Source: Pseudomonas wayambapalatensis
GTDB taxonomy: Bacteria; Pseudomonadota; Gammaproteobacteria; Pseudomonadales; Pseudomonadaceae
NCBI GenBank assembly: GCA_014268975.2
Contig: CP077096.1
Location: forward strand, 4,811,501-4,875,500
Direction of reading: 5' to 3'
Length of the DNA stretch: 64,000 bases
Positions 15,817 to 24,154 of this stretch are shown here, in pieces. Position numbers and translations under genes: made by a program. Each line of letters starts with the position of its first letter. Positions within the stretch are counted from its first letter, which is position 1. The notes beneath the pieces are model-generated. The model made no database searches. It worked only from the letters and a program-made list of their open reading frames with translations, and was not told the origin of the DNA.

Positions 15817-17703
15817 TTAGAAGTTCACGCCGAAGCTGAGGGCGACGAAGTCGCGGTCATCCACGGTGCTGTACTTGCCATCGAAGAAGTTGGTGTACGA
15901 CAGACTCGCCGTGTAGGTGTTCTGGTACTCGGCGTCCAGGCCCAGGCTGATCGCCTTGCGGCCTTCCTCGAAGTTGCCGCCAGGGCCCGGCGAGTAGCCG
16001 GACACGTCGTGGGACCAGGCTACGTTGGGCTTGAGGTTGACCCCGGCGAAGACGTCGTTGTAGTCCCAGATCACCCGGGCGCGGTAGCCCCAGGAAGTGC
16101 TGGTGGTGTAGCCGTCGTTCTCGCACTTGCGGTTGAGGTTGGTGGTCGACGCCCCAGCCCCGGCACCGGCGATGGTGCTGGCGTTGAGTGCCTGGCAGGT
16201 GTTGGCGCCGCCGGTGGCCGGCAGCGGGCCTGGGCCGAACACCGGGTCGCGGCCATAACGGGTGTCGTGCGCGCTCTCCAGGCCGCCCACGTGGGTGACG
16301 CCCAGCTCGCCCACCACGGTCATGCGGCTGGCGCCCATCACCTGGTCGAAGAAGTGCGTCAGGGTGGTCTGGAACTGGGTGATTTCCTTGCGGCGATAGC
16401 CGTGCAGGTCCTGGCCCGGAGTACCACTGAGCAGCGAGGCGTTGGCCAGGGCGCCGCCCAGCGGACGCACACCGGCGAACAGGATGTCGGTGGTGTTCAA
16501 CTGCACAGGCGCGTTGGGACGGTAGCTGATTTCACCGCTCCACGCCGTGCCGGTGGGCAGGGTGGTGGAGAAGCTCAGGCCGTAGAGGCGGATGTCTTCA
16601 GGGTACTCGACGAAGTACTGCGAGTTGCCCGCGACGATCAGCGGCGCCAGCGGACGCAGGTTGGCCGGCAGCGACGGAATGCCGGCGAAGACCGCAGGCG
16701 AGGCGCCGGTGGCGCTGAAGATCGGCGCACGGCTGTGGTAGTTCATGAAGTAGGCACCGAACTCGGTGTCCAGCGGCTCGAACATGTAGCGCAGGGCTAC
16801 GCCGAACTGGCCGCTGTCACGCGCGTCGCGGTCCGGGCCACGGCGCACCATCACGCCTTCTTCGTTGATGTTCACGCCGCGGGTGGCGAGGAACTGCCGC
16901 GCTGCGCCCGGCACCGCGCGGCTGCTGTTGAGCACGCGCAGGTTGTCGGTGCAACCGTCGGAGATGATGTCCGGCTGGGAGAAGAAGGTCCCGCAGTTGT
17001 CGGTGACGGTCTGGTCCCATTCGAGCTGGTAGAAGGCTTCGGCCGACAGGTTGTCGGTCAGGCTCTGGGAGATGTAGAACATGTTGACCGGGATCAGGCC
17101 TTCCTTGATCTCGGCGCCAGGACGGCGGAAGGCTGCGACGTCGATCGGGTTGATCGAGTTGATACCGCCACCGATGAAGGTACTTTCACCCCAGCTCACC
17201 ACCTGCTTGCCGAAGCGCACCGAGCCGGGCATGTCGGCGATGGCGTAGTTGTGGTAGATGAACGCGTCGAGCAGTTGTGCACCCGAGGACTTGGCCCCCG
17301 ACTTGCGCCCGGAGTCGCTGATATCCTTGAACTCGCGGCCCTCGTCCTTGAGCTCGAAGTCGTACCAGTACTTGCCACGGACGAAGACGCCGGTGTCGCC
17401 GTACTTGAGCTCGAGATCGTGGATGCCCTTGAAGATCTTGGAGAAGGTCTCGCCTTTCTTGAAGTTGAGGTGGCCATCGTCGGAGGTCTGGGACAGGCCC
17501 TTGCCGCCGTTGTTGACGCCGATCAGGTTCTTGTTTGGATTGGCAGTCGACCAGCTGGCCCCGATGGAGAGCGATGAGTCGAACTGACCTTCGATTTCCC
17601 CGATGTTGAAACTCACACCGAATGCGGGACTTGCGAGCGTGGAAGCGAGGCTGACGGCCAAGGGCAGCTTGGCCCGGCGCCAGAACGGGTTTGCAGATGT
17701 CAT
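15817..17703 (-). CDS. DUF1302 outer-membrane beta-barrel-like protein
   Basis: 628-aa protein of the DUF1302 family. ATG at 17703 gives a signal peptide (RRAKLPLAVSLASTLASPAFG) and a mature start 'VSFNIGEIEGQFDSSLSIG'. Alternating aromatic strands run through to the C-terminal 'DRDFVALSFGVNF', whose final Phe is the usual outer-membrane barrel signal. It pairs with the DUF1329 gene 24 bp downstream. Related pairs occur with polyhydroxyalkanoate, hydrocarbon or steroid metabolism. The substrate is unknown. Longer in-frame upstream sequence lacks signal features and was excluded. Confidence 0.88.
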   Translation of the reverse strand: MTSANPFWRRAKLPLAVSLASTLASPAFGVSFNIGEIEGQFDSSLSIGASWSTANPNKNLIGVNNGGKGLSQTSDDGHLNFKKGETFSKIFKGIHDLELKYGDTGVFVRGKYWYDFELKDEGREFKDISDSGRKSGAKSSGAQLLDAFIYHNYAIADMPGSVRFGKQVVSWGESTFIGGGINSINPIDVAAFRRPGAEIKEGLIPVNMFYISQSLTDNLSAEAFYQLEWDQTVTDNCGTFFSQPDIISDGCTDNLRVLNSSRAVPGAARQFLATRGVNINEEGVMVRRGPDRDARDSGQFGVALRYMFEPLDTEFGAYFMNYHSRAPIFSATGASPAVFAGIPSLPANLRPLAPLIVAGNSQYFVEYPEDIRLYGLSFSTTLPTGTAWSGEISYRPNAPVQLNTTDILFAGVRPLGGALANASLLSGTPGQDLHGYRRKEITQFQTTLTHFFDQVMGASRMTVVGELGVTHVGGLESAHDTRYGRDPVFGPGPLPATGGANTCQALNASTIAGAGAGASTTNLNRKCENDGYTTSTSWGYRARVIWDYNDVFAGVNLKPNVAWSHDVSGYSPGPGGNFEEGRKAISLGLDAEYQNTYTASLSYTNFFDGKYSTVDDRDFVALSFGVNF

Positions 17704-18027
17704 CGACGCTACTCCATGTACTTTTTTGTTATGGCAGTGAGTCCTTTCAGAAACGGCCCCGAGCGCTGCGAGCAGGCTCCTGCCAGAGGCAGCACGGCAT
17801 GCGCGTGCGCCCTCCCCCATTCCTGAAAATCCCCTGACCCGACTATAGCCAGCGGCCACTCGCACTTGATCCCTCTAAAGTGTGATTTGCGTCTCGCAAG
17901 TAGAGGCATCGCAAATGGCCACTTCGATCGCTGGCAGTGCAGAAGCATGGCTCAATTTCGCCGTTTGACAAGGCGCGATACCTCTAACACGCGGGTCACG
18001 CCAGAACAGACGTGACCCGGGCAGGTG
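17704..18027. other. Intergenic region between acyl-CoA ligase and DUF1302 gene
   Basis: No gene is supported in these 324 bp. A 9-bp hairpin (CGGGTCACG at 17992-18000, CGTGACCCG at 18011-18019) follows the acyl-CoA ligase stop and may be its terminator, though no T tract follows. The AT-richer stretch around 17870-17960 probably holds the DUF1302 promoter. Confidence 0.5.
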
Positions 18028-19710
18028 TTACAGGGTAGAGAGGAAGGTACTGTTACTGGCCTGCCACTGGGTGACGTCCACGCGGATACGCTTCTTGTCG
18101 AGCTTGCCCACGCTGGTCTTGGGAATTTCAGTAACAACGGCGATCTGGCTCGGAATCGCCCACTTGTTGATGTGCCCCAACTCGACGAACGGCTTGAGAT
18201 GCTCCTTGAGCAACTTGGCGTCCAGCTGCTGGCCTTCGTGCACCACCAGCAGCGCGAACGGCCGCTCGCCCCACTGCGGATCGGGCACGCCGACCACCGC
18301 CACCTCGCGCACCGCCCCGTGACGGCTGATCAGGTCTTCAAGATCAAGGGACGAGATCCACTCGCCACCGGTCTTGATCACATCCTTGATGCGGTCGCGG
18401 ATGTCGATGTAGCCCATGCCGTCGAGGGTGGCGACATCGCCGGTATGCAGCCAGCCTCCGGCCCACAGCTCGTTGCTCTTTTCCGGTTCGTTGAAGTAGC
18501 CCATGGTCAGCCAGGGTGCGCGCAGCACCAACTCGCCCTGGGCCTCGCCGTCGGCGGGCAGGAAGTTGCCGTGCTCGTCGACGATGGCCGCCTCCACCAG
18601 GGGCACCGGCACACCGGCCTTGATGCGGTAGCTGACACGCTCGTCTTCACCACCGGCCAGCAGTTCTTCGTTCAGGTGCGCGCAAGAGATCAGCGGGCAG
18701 GTTTCCGACATGCCATAGGCCGCAGTGAGCTGGATGCCCCGCGCCAGGGCAGCCTCATACAGCGCCCGGTTGAGTGCGCTGCCGCCGATGATCACCTTCC
18801 AGCCGCCGAAGTCCTGGCCCTTGGCGGACGGGCAGTTGAGCAGCATCTGCAGGATGGTCGGCACGCAATGGGAGAAGGTGACCTTCTCTTCGCGCCACAG
18901 CTTGATCAGCATGTCCGGCTCGTAGCGCCCCGGATACACCTGCTTGATGCCCATCATGGTCGCTGCGTAGGGGATGCCCCAGGCATGCACGTGGAACATC
19001 GGCGTGATCGGCATGTAGACGTCGTTGGTGCTGAGCAGACGCACGCTGTCGAGGCTGCCGAGCACCGACGTTTCGGCCAGGGTGTGCAGCACCAGTTGGC
19101 GGTGAGTGAAGTACACGCCCTTGGGGTTGCCGGTGGTACCGGTGGTGTAGAAGGTGGTGGCCACCGAATTCTCGTCGAAATCGGGGAAATCGTAGTGCGG
19201 GCTGGCGGCGGCGAGCAGTTGCTCGTACTCGCCGACCAGGTTCGGCAGCTCGGCGGTCTGGTCCGGGCCATCGGTGATCAGCACGGTCTTGTCGACCGTG
19301 GTCAGTTGCCCGGCGATGGCCTGGTAGAGGCCGACGAAATCGCTGTTGACCAGCACGAAGCGGTCTTCGGCGTGGTTCATGGTGTAGAGGATCTGCTCGG
19401 GCGACAGGCGCACGTTGATGGTGTGCACCACCGCACCGATCATCGGGATGGCGAACATGCACTCCAGATAGCGGTGGCTGTCCCAATCCATCACCGCCAC
19501 CGTGTCGCCGGCCTTGACCCCGGCTTCGGTGAGCACGTTGGCCAGCCTGGCGATGCGCTCGCCGAGTTCGGGATAGGAGAGCCGCACCTTGTCGCGGTAG
19601 ACGATTTCGCGGGTCTTTTCGTAGCGGCTGCCAGACATCAGCAGGCGTTTGATCAGCAGCGGGTAGGTGTAGGCGCCGTCGGCGGGCTTGAGGAGGCGGG
19701 TCTGCAGCAT
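18028..19710 (-). CDS. Fatty-acyl-CoA ligase (AlkK-like AMP-binding enzyme)
   Basis: 560-aa ANL-superfamily enzyme that activates a fatty acid with ATP and CoA through an acyl-adenylate. The phosphate-binding loop 'YTTGTTGNPKG' is near residue 185. 'AAYGMSETCP' is the A5 motif, 'WLHTGDVATLDGMGYIDIRDR' in part is A7/A8, and 'PKTSVGKLDKKRIR' carries the catalytic Lys. The sequence resembles medium-chain ligases such as AlkK of P. putida. No membrane segment is evident. It lies upstream of the DUF1302/DUF1329 pair on the same strand, 324 bp away, so it is probably separately promoted but functionally linked. Confidence 0.88.
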   Translation of the reverse strand: MLQTRLLKPADGAYTYPLLIKRLLMSGSRYEKTREIVYRDKVRLSYPELGERIARLANVLTEAGVKAGDTVAVMDWDSHRYLECMFAIPMIGAVVHTINVRLSPEQILYTMNHAEDRFVLVNSDFVGLYQAIAGQLTTVDKTVLITDGPDQTAELPNLVGEYEQLLAAASPHYDFPDFDENSVATTFYTTGTTGNPKGVYFTHRQLVLHTLAETSVLGSLDSVRLLSTNDVYMPITPMFHVHAWGIPYAATMMGIKQVYPGRYEPDMLIKLWREEKVTFSHCVPTILQMLLNCPSAKGQDFGGWKVIIGGSALNRALYEAALARGIQLTAAYGMSETCPLISCAHLNEELLAGGEDERVSYRIKAGVPVPLVEAAIVDEHGNFLPADGEAQGELVLRAPWLTMGYFNEPEKSNELWAGGWLHTGDVATLDGMGYIDIRDRIKDVIKTGGEWISSLDLEDLISRHGAVREVAVVGVPDPQWGERPFALLVVHEGQQLDAKLLKEHLKPFVELGHINKWAIPSQIAVVTEIPKTSVGKLDKKRIRVDVTQWQASNSTFLSTL

Positions 19711-19905
19711 GGGTATCCCTTTTCTGAAAAGCGTGCCGGATATTCAAGGATTTACTGTAGATCGGTGACGCGGCAGTCAAATCAGCCGAAGGAATGATTT
19801 GGCGTCGCAAAGTATGAGTGGCAATGTGCGAACAGGGCGTTACAGCGCCGCAGAATCCGGAGCCGATGCGCTCCCCACCTCTGGCCTTTGCCGACGGAGC
19901 CGCCA

Positions 19906-20865
19906 ATGTCGCGTCATGCAGTTTTTCTCGATCATCACTCCCTTGACCTGGGAGATCTCGACCTTTCTGCGCTCGAACAGCAGTTCGACAGCCTGCAACT
20001 GCATGCCGCCAGCGCTCCGGAACAGGTCAGCGAACGTCTGCAAGGCGCCAGCGTGGTGATCAGCAACAAGGTGATGCTCGATGCTGCGGCGCTCGCGGCC
20101 AATCCACAAGTGAAACTGATCCTGGTAGCCGCCACCGGCACCAACAACGTCGACCTTGCCGCAGCCCGTGCCCAGGGCATCACCGTGTGCAACTGCCAGG
20201 GCTACGGCACACCTTCGGTGGCGCAGCACACCCTGGCGCTGCTGCTGGCCCTGGCCACCCGGCTGTGCGACTACCAGCAGGCAGTCAAGGACGGTGCATG
20301 GGCCAAGGCCAGCCAGTTCTGCTTATTGGACTTCCCCATCGTCGAGCTGGAAGGCAAGACCCTGGGCCTGCTGGGGCACGGCGAGCTGGGCGGCGCAGTG
20401 GCGCGCCTGGCCGAGGCATTCGGCATGCGTGTGCTGAGCGGGCAGATCCCTGGGCGACCGGCACGCGCCGAGCGCCTGGCGCTGGACGACCTCTTGCCAC
20501 AGGTCGACGCCCTGACCCTGCACTGCCCGTTGAACGATCAGACCCGCCACATGATCGGCGCCCGTGAACTGGCCTTGCTCAAGCCGGGTGCGCTGGTGGT
20601 GAACACCGCTCGCGGAGGCCTGATCGATGAGCAGGCGCTGGCCGATGCCCTGCGCAGCGGCCACCTGGGCGGCGCAGCCACCGATGTGCTGAGCGTCGAG
20701 CCGCCAGTCAATGGCAATCCATTGCTGCATGCAGACATCCCGCGCCTGATCATCACCCCGCACAGCGCCTGGGGTGCGGTGGAGTCGCGCCAGCGCATCG
20801 TCGGACAACTGGCCGAAAACGCCCAGGCGTACTTCGCCGGCCAGCCACGCCGGGTGGTGGGCTGA
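19906..20865 (+). CDS. hprA: D-2-hydroxyacid (glycerate/hydroxypyruvate-type) dehydrogenase
   Basis: 319-aa NAD(P)-dependent D-2-hydroxyacid dehydrogenase, probably reducing hydroxypyruvate or glyoxylate. The NAD site 'GLLGHGELGGAVARL' (GxGxxG) is in the middle. The signature 'KPGALVVNTARGGLIDE' carries the catalytic Arg, and 'TPHSAWG' the catalytic His. ATG at 19906 is preferred to one six codons upstream because GGAG lies eight bases before it. Substrate is inferred from similarity to glycerate dehydrogenases. It is divergent from the acyl-CoA ligase. Confidence 0.88.
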   Translation: MSRHAVFLDHHSLDLGDLDLSALEQQFDSLQLHAASAPEQVSERLQGASVVISNKVMLDAAALAANPQVKLILVAATGTNNVDLAAARAQGITVCNCQGYGTPSVAQHTLALLLALATRLCDYQQAVKDGAWAKASQFCLLDFPIVELEGKTLGLLGHGELGGAVARLAEAFGMRVLSGQIPGRPARAERLALDDLLPQVDALTLHCPLNDQTRHMIGARELALLKPGALVVNTARGGLIDEQALADALRSGHLGGAATDVLSVEPPVNGNPLLHADIPRLIITPHSAWGAVESRQRIVGQLAENAQAYFAGQPRRVVG

Positions 20866-20927
20866 AGCACAAACCCGCTCGGCCGCTCCTGCCAAGCCGT
20901 GCACGGTCCTCAGCACCGGTGCGGTAC

Positions 20928-21029
20928 CTGTAGGAGCGGCGGTTCGGCGCCCCGACTTGCCCGCGAAAAACACACCGCGCTGCCTGGCACGGGCTACGCC
21001 CGTGTTCGCGGGCAAGCCCGCTCCTACAG
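20928..21029. repeat. REP pair in inverted orientation
   Basis: CTGTAGGAGCGG at the left and GCTCCTACAG at the right enclose inner arms TTGCCCGCGAAAAACAC and GTGTTCGCGGGCAA. This is the typical P. putida REP doublet, placed between hprA and rsmC. Confidence 0.85.
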
Positions 21030-21030
21030 A

Positions 21031-21068
21031 GATTGGGCTGGCCTTGAGATTTTGAACAAGACAGTCGC
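21031..21068 (+). repeat. 38-bp interspersed repeat, copy 3
   Basis: It matches copy 1 except for single changes (CCTTGAGATT for CCTTTAGATT and AGTCGC for AGTTGC). It follows immediately the CTCCTACAGA end of the REP doublet. Confidence 0.9.
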
Positions 21069-21141
21069 TCCTGCAGCGTCGGCGCCGCGCCCCGATACGC
21101 CAGGTGATACACTTCGCGCTTTTTTCAGGAGGCGTCCGCCG

Positions 21142-22140
21142 ATGGACCCGCGCAGTGAAGTGTTGCTCCGCCAAGCGGACCTGTTCCAGGGCCCGCTGCT
21201 GATCGCCGGTGCCGCCGCCGATGGCCTGCTCGGGCAATTGCCGCACGCGCAGGCCTGGACCTGGCACGCCGGCGATCAGGCGCTGCTGGAGCAGCGTTTC
21301 ACGGGCCGCAGCCACTACGGCGTCGAAGCCCCGCAAGTTCCGTTCGACGCGGCGGTCCTGTTCCTGCCCAAATCCCGTGACCTCGCTGCCTACCTGCTCA
21401 ATGCGCTGGCCTCGCGCCTGGGCGGACGCGAGCTGTACCTGGTCGGCGAGAAACGTGGCGGAATCGAGGGCGCGGCCAAGCAACTGCAGGCCTTCGGCAA
21501 ACCGCGCAAGCTCGACAGCGCCCGCCACTGCCAACTGTGGCAGGTGACCGTGGTCAATGCGCCAGAGGCCACCCCCCTGGAGAGCCTGGCCGAACGCTTC
21601 GAGCTACCACTCGAGGACGGCCCGCTGCAGGTGGTCAGCCTGCCGGGCGTGTTCAGCCACGGTCGCCTGGATCGCGGCACCGCGCTGCTGCTGCAGCATC
21701 TCGAACAACTGCCGATCGGCCATGTGCTGGACTTCGGCTGTGGTGCAGGCGTAATCGGCGCGACCATCAAGCGACGTTATCCGCAAAGCAGTGTCACCCT
21801 GCTCGATGTCGATGCCTTTGCCGTGGCAGCCAGTCGACTGACCCTGGCTGCCAACGGTCTGCAAGGTGAGGTGATCAGCGGTGATGGCATTGACGCAGCA
21901 CCGGATAATCTGACCGTGATCCTGAGCAATCCACCCTTCCATACCGGGGTCCACACCGACTATCAGGCAGCAGAAAATCTGCTGCGAAAAAGCAGACAAA
22001 TTCTGCAAAAAGGCGGGGAAATACGCCTGGTAGCGAATAGCTTCCTGCGCTATCAGCCGCTGCTCCAGGAGGCCTTGGGCAACTGCGAAATCCGCGCCGA
22101 AGGGGATGGCTTCCGAATCTATCGGGCAACACGCGGTTAA
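21142..22140 (+). CDS. rsmC: 16S rRNA (guanine-1207-N2)-methyltransferase RsmC
   Basis: 332-aa class I SAM methyltransferase that methylates G1207 of 16S rRNA on the assembled small subunit. The non-catalytic N-terminal half is a decayed duplicate of the catalytic half. The C-terminal half carries the SAM motif 'DFGCGAGVIGA' (about residue 197) and the NPPF motif 'LSNPPFHTG' used for base methylation. CAGGAGG precedes the ATG at 21142. Length matches the family. It stands alone, with repeats before it and a riboswitch-controlled gene after. Confidence 0.9.
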   Translation: MDPRSEVLLRQADLFQGPLLIAGAAADGLLGQLPHAQAWTWHAGDQALLEQRFTGRSHYGVEAPQVPFDAAVLFLPKSRDLAAYLLNALASRLGGRELYLVGEKRGGIEGAAKQLQAFGKPRKLDSARHCQLWQVTVVNAPEATPLESLAERFELPLEDGPLQVVSLPGVFSHGRLDRGTALLLQHLEQLPIGHVLDFGCGAGVIGATIKRRYPQSSVTLLDVDAFAVAASRLTLAANGLQGEVISGDGIDAAPDNLTVILSNPPFHTGVHTDYQAAENLLRKSRQILQKGGEIRLVANSFLRYQPLLQEALGNCEIRAEGDGFRIYRATRG

Positions 22141-22189
22141 AAAATTAACGCTTGCCCAAACCGATTCGGCTAGGCAGAATCCGCTCCGT

Positions 22190-22365
22190 CCTAGGGGAGT
22201 AGTCTCCCGCAAGCACCCTCTGCTTGCCCGGTACGCGTCAACACACTTGGCCCACAGGCCATGGCGCGTGCGACCTCACGGCTCACACAGATGAGCCCGG
22301 GGTTTGACAAGACCTATGACACGCACACCTTACCCGGGGCGGGAAGGCTGTACGTGTCATAGCCG
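22190..22365 (+). promoter_or_regulatory. yybP-ykoY family (manganese) riboswitch
   Basis: The leader of the UPF0016 gene contains the hallmark GGGGAGTAG (about 22194-22202) and, downstream, a 10-bp helix CTATGACACG (22314-22323) with CGTGTCATAG (22353-22362). That helix encloses ACCTTACCC and GGGAAGG elements. This is the pattern of the yybP-ykoY motif, which senses Mn2+ and commonly controls manganese exporters. The exact 5' boundary is approximate. Confidence 0.8.
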
Positions 22366-22392
22366 TGTCGACCCGCCCCCGTAGGAAGCCTG

Positions 22393-22980
22393 ATGCTCGA
22401 ATCCCTGCTCGTTCCCACCGCCATCGTTGCGCTCGCTGAAATCGGCGACAAGACGCAATTGCTCGCGCTCATTCTCGCGGCGCGCTTTCGCAAGCCGTGG
22501 CCGATCATCGCCGGTATCGTCGCCGCCACCCTCGCCAACCATGCGGCCGCTGGCGCCGTGGGGGCCTGGGTCAGCGGGTTCTTCACCGAAAGCGTGCTGC
22601 ACTGGATCCTGGCGGCAAGCTTCACCGCCACCGCCTTGTGGACCCTGGTCCCGGACAAGATGGACGATGACGAAACCAGCAATGCACGCCGCTTCGGCCC
22701 GTTCCTGACCACCTTGATCGCGTTCTTCCTGGCGGAGATCGGCGACAAGACCCAGGTCGCCACGGTGATGCTGGCCGCGCAGTATCCGCACCTGATCATG
22801 GTCATCATCGGCACCACCCTGGGCATGTTGATTGCCAACGTACCAGTGGTCCTGGCGGGCAACTTCGCGGCAGACAAACTGCCGCTGGCGTTGATCCGTC
22901 GACTGGCGGCGGCAGCGTTCTTCGTGCTGGCAGCGGTCGCGGTGTATTCGGCGATGAAGACCAGTGGGTGGATTGGCTAG
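22393..22980 (+). CDS. UPF0016/TMEM165-GDT1 family Mn2+ exporter
   Basis: 195-aa inner-membrane protein with six hydrophobic helices in two repeats. Each repeat has the family motif E-x-G-D-K-T: 'LAEIGDKTQLLAL' at residue ~14 and 'LAEIGDKTQVATV' at ~118. Family members export Mn2+ (some Ca2+). The yybP-ykoY riboswitch directly upstream supports manganese as the substrate. It converges on an M48 protease gene with a long REP hairpin between them. No further transport subunit is expected. Confidence 0.9.
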   Translation: MLESLLVPTAIVALAEIGDKTQLLALILAARFRKPWPIIAGIVAATLANHAAAGAVGAWVSGFFTESVLHWILAASFTATALWTLVPDKMDDDETSNARRFGPFLTTLIAFFLAEIGDKTQVATVMLAAQYPHLIMVIIGTTLGMLIANVPVVLAGNFAADKLPLALIRRLAAAAFFVLAAVAVYSAMKTSGWIG

Positions 22981-23020
22981 AGCAACGAAGACAGGGCAGG
23001 ACCGTGAGAGCGGTCCTGAC

Positions 23021-23124
23021 TGTGGGAGCGGGCTCGTCCCGCGATCACCGGCAAAGCCGGTGCCAGACACCGCAGCACCTGGCACCGGCTTTGCCGGTGA
23101 TCGCGGGACGAGCCCGCTCCCACA
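23021..23124. repeat. Perfect 45-bp inverted repeat (REP doublet)
   Basis: The 45 bases at 23021-23065 are exactly complementary to 23080-23124 with a 14-base spacer. Each arm contains the smaller palindrome CACCGGCAAAGCCGGTG. It lies between convergent genes and could end transcription from both sides. Confidence 0.95.
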
Positions 23125-23126
23125 GG

Positions 23127-23168
23127 AATTGCTCCAGCCGCGGGATAGTTGAACCAGACAACTACCCC
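23127..23168 (+). repeat. Degenerate copy of the 38-bp interspersed repeat
   Basis: Directly after the REP end CTCCCACAGG, AATTG... and then TTGAACCAGACAACTACCCC match TTGAACAAGACAGTTGCCCC of copy 1 at 16 of 20 positions and similar spacing. It is probably an old fourth copy. Confidence 0.5.
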
Positions 23169-23183
23169 ACAGCGCAGAGCGCT

Positions 23184-23999
23184 TTACTTCTTCGCCGCCT
23201 GGTACAGCGGCATCACCTTCGGAATCGCCGCTTGCAGCGAGGCAATGCGGCTGGCCGAGGCCGGGTGGGTGCTCATGAACTCAGGCGGCGCGCCTTCGGA
23301 GGCCTTGCTCATCTTGTTCCACAAGGTGATCGCCGCATTCGGGTCATAACCGGCCCGTGCCGACAGTTCCAGGCCGATCAGGTCGGCCTCGTTCTCATTG
23401 GCCCGGCTGTTGGGCAGGGTCATGGAGTAGTTCACCACGGTGTCGGCCAGCGCCATGCTGTCCTGGCCAAGGCCGAAGATCGCACCGGCCCCCTGGCGCG
23501 CCATTTCGATACCGTATGCCTTGGACATCGCCTCGCGACCATGCTCGCGCAGGGCGTGGGCGATTTCATGACCCATGACCGCAGCCAGCTCCGCGTCGGT
23601 GAGCTTGAGCTGATCGATCAGCCCGGTGTAGACGATGATCTTGCCACCCGGGCCGCAGTTGGCGTTGAGCTCGTCGCTCTTGATCACGTTGACTTCCCAC
23701 TTCCATTGCGCGGCATCCGGCCGGAACTGCGAGGCCTGGGCAATCAGGCGGTCAGCGATGACCTGCACACGCTTGGCATCGACGCTGCTCTTGTCCAGCA
23801 CGCCCTTGCTCGATGCTTCGCCCAGGGTCTGCTGGTACGACTGCGCATACATCTTGTTGACCTCATCGGTCGACAGCATGCTGAACATGTACTGCTTGCG
23901 CTCGACGCCAACCGCTCCGCCGCTGGTGGTATTGACCGCCTGGCAACCACCCAGCAGAACGCTGGCGCTCAACAGGCTGATCACGAAAGACTTACGCAT
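23184..23999 (-). CDS. M48-family metalloprotease lipoprotein
   Basis: 271-aa lipoprotein protease, similar to LoiP/YggG and BepA relatives that act on envelope proteins. Lipobox LGGC puts the lipidated Cys at 19. The zinc motif HEIAH is at residues 144-148, with the third ligand in 'ENEADLIGLE' (E203). C-terminal 'STHPASASRIASLQ' is the conserved SxHP motif. It lacks the TPR domain of BepA, so it is the short LoiP-like type. It is transcribed alone and divergent from the chemoreceptor gene. Confidence 0.92.
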   Translation of the reverse strand: MRKSFVISLLSASVLLGGCQAVNTTSGGAVGVERKQYMFSMLSTDEVNKMYAQSYQQTLGEASSKGVLDKSSVDAKRVQVIADRLIAQASQFRPDAAQWKWEVNVIKSDELNANCGPGGKIIVYTGLIDQLKLTDAELAAVMGHEIAHALREHGREAMSKAYGIEMARQGAGAIFGLGQDSMALADTVVNYSMTLPNSRANENEADLIGLELSARAGYDPNAAITLWNKMSKASEGAPPEFMSTHPASASRIASLQAAIPKVMPLYQAAKK

Positions 24000-24154
24000 G
24001 AAAACACTCCCTTTCTACATGCCGCGTATCCTAGGCCCACTCGCCTGACCCTGCCAGAGCCGCAGGGAAGATTTCTCTCATCCCCCCCTCATGCTTTCCC
24101 TCGACCACGCCGATAACAAAAGAAAACGACCTCCTTGCGTGGAGCTTTCCGGTA

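Noticed and set aside
14413..17577. 1054-codon open frame opposite the DUF1329/DUF1302 genes
   Set aside because: It runs across two well-supported exported proteins and their gap; composition is that of an antisense shadow.
18025..19797. 590-codon frame opposite the acyl-CoA ligase
   Set aside because: Antisense shadow of a gene with all ANL motifs; no ribosome-binding site or domains.
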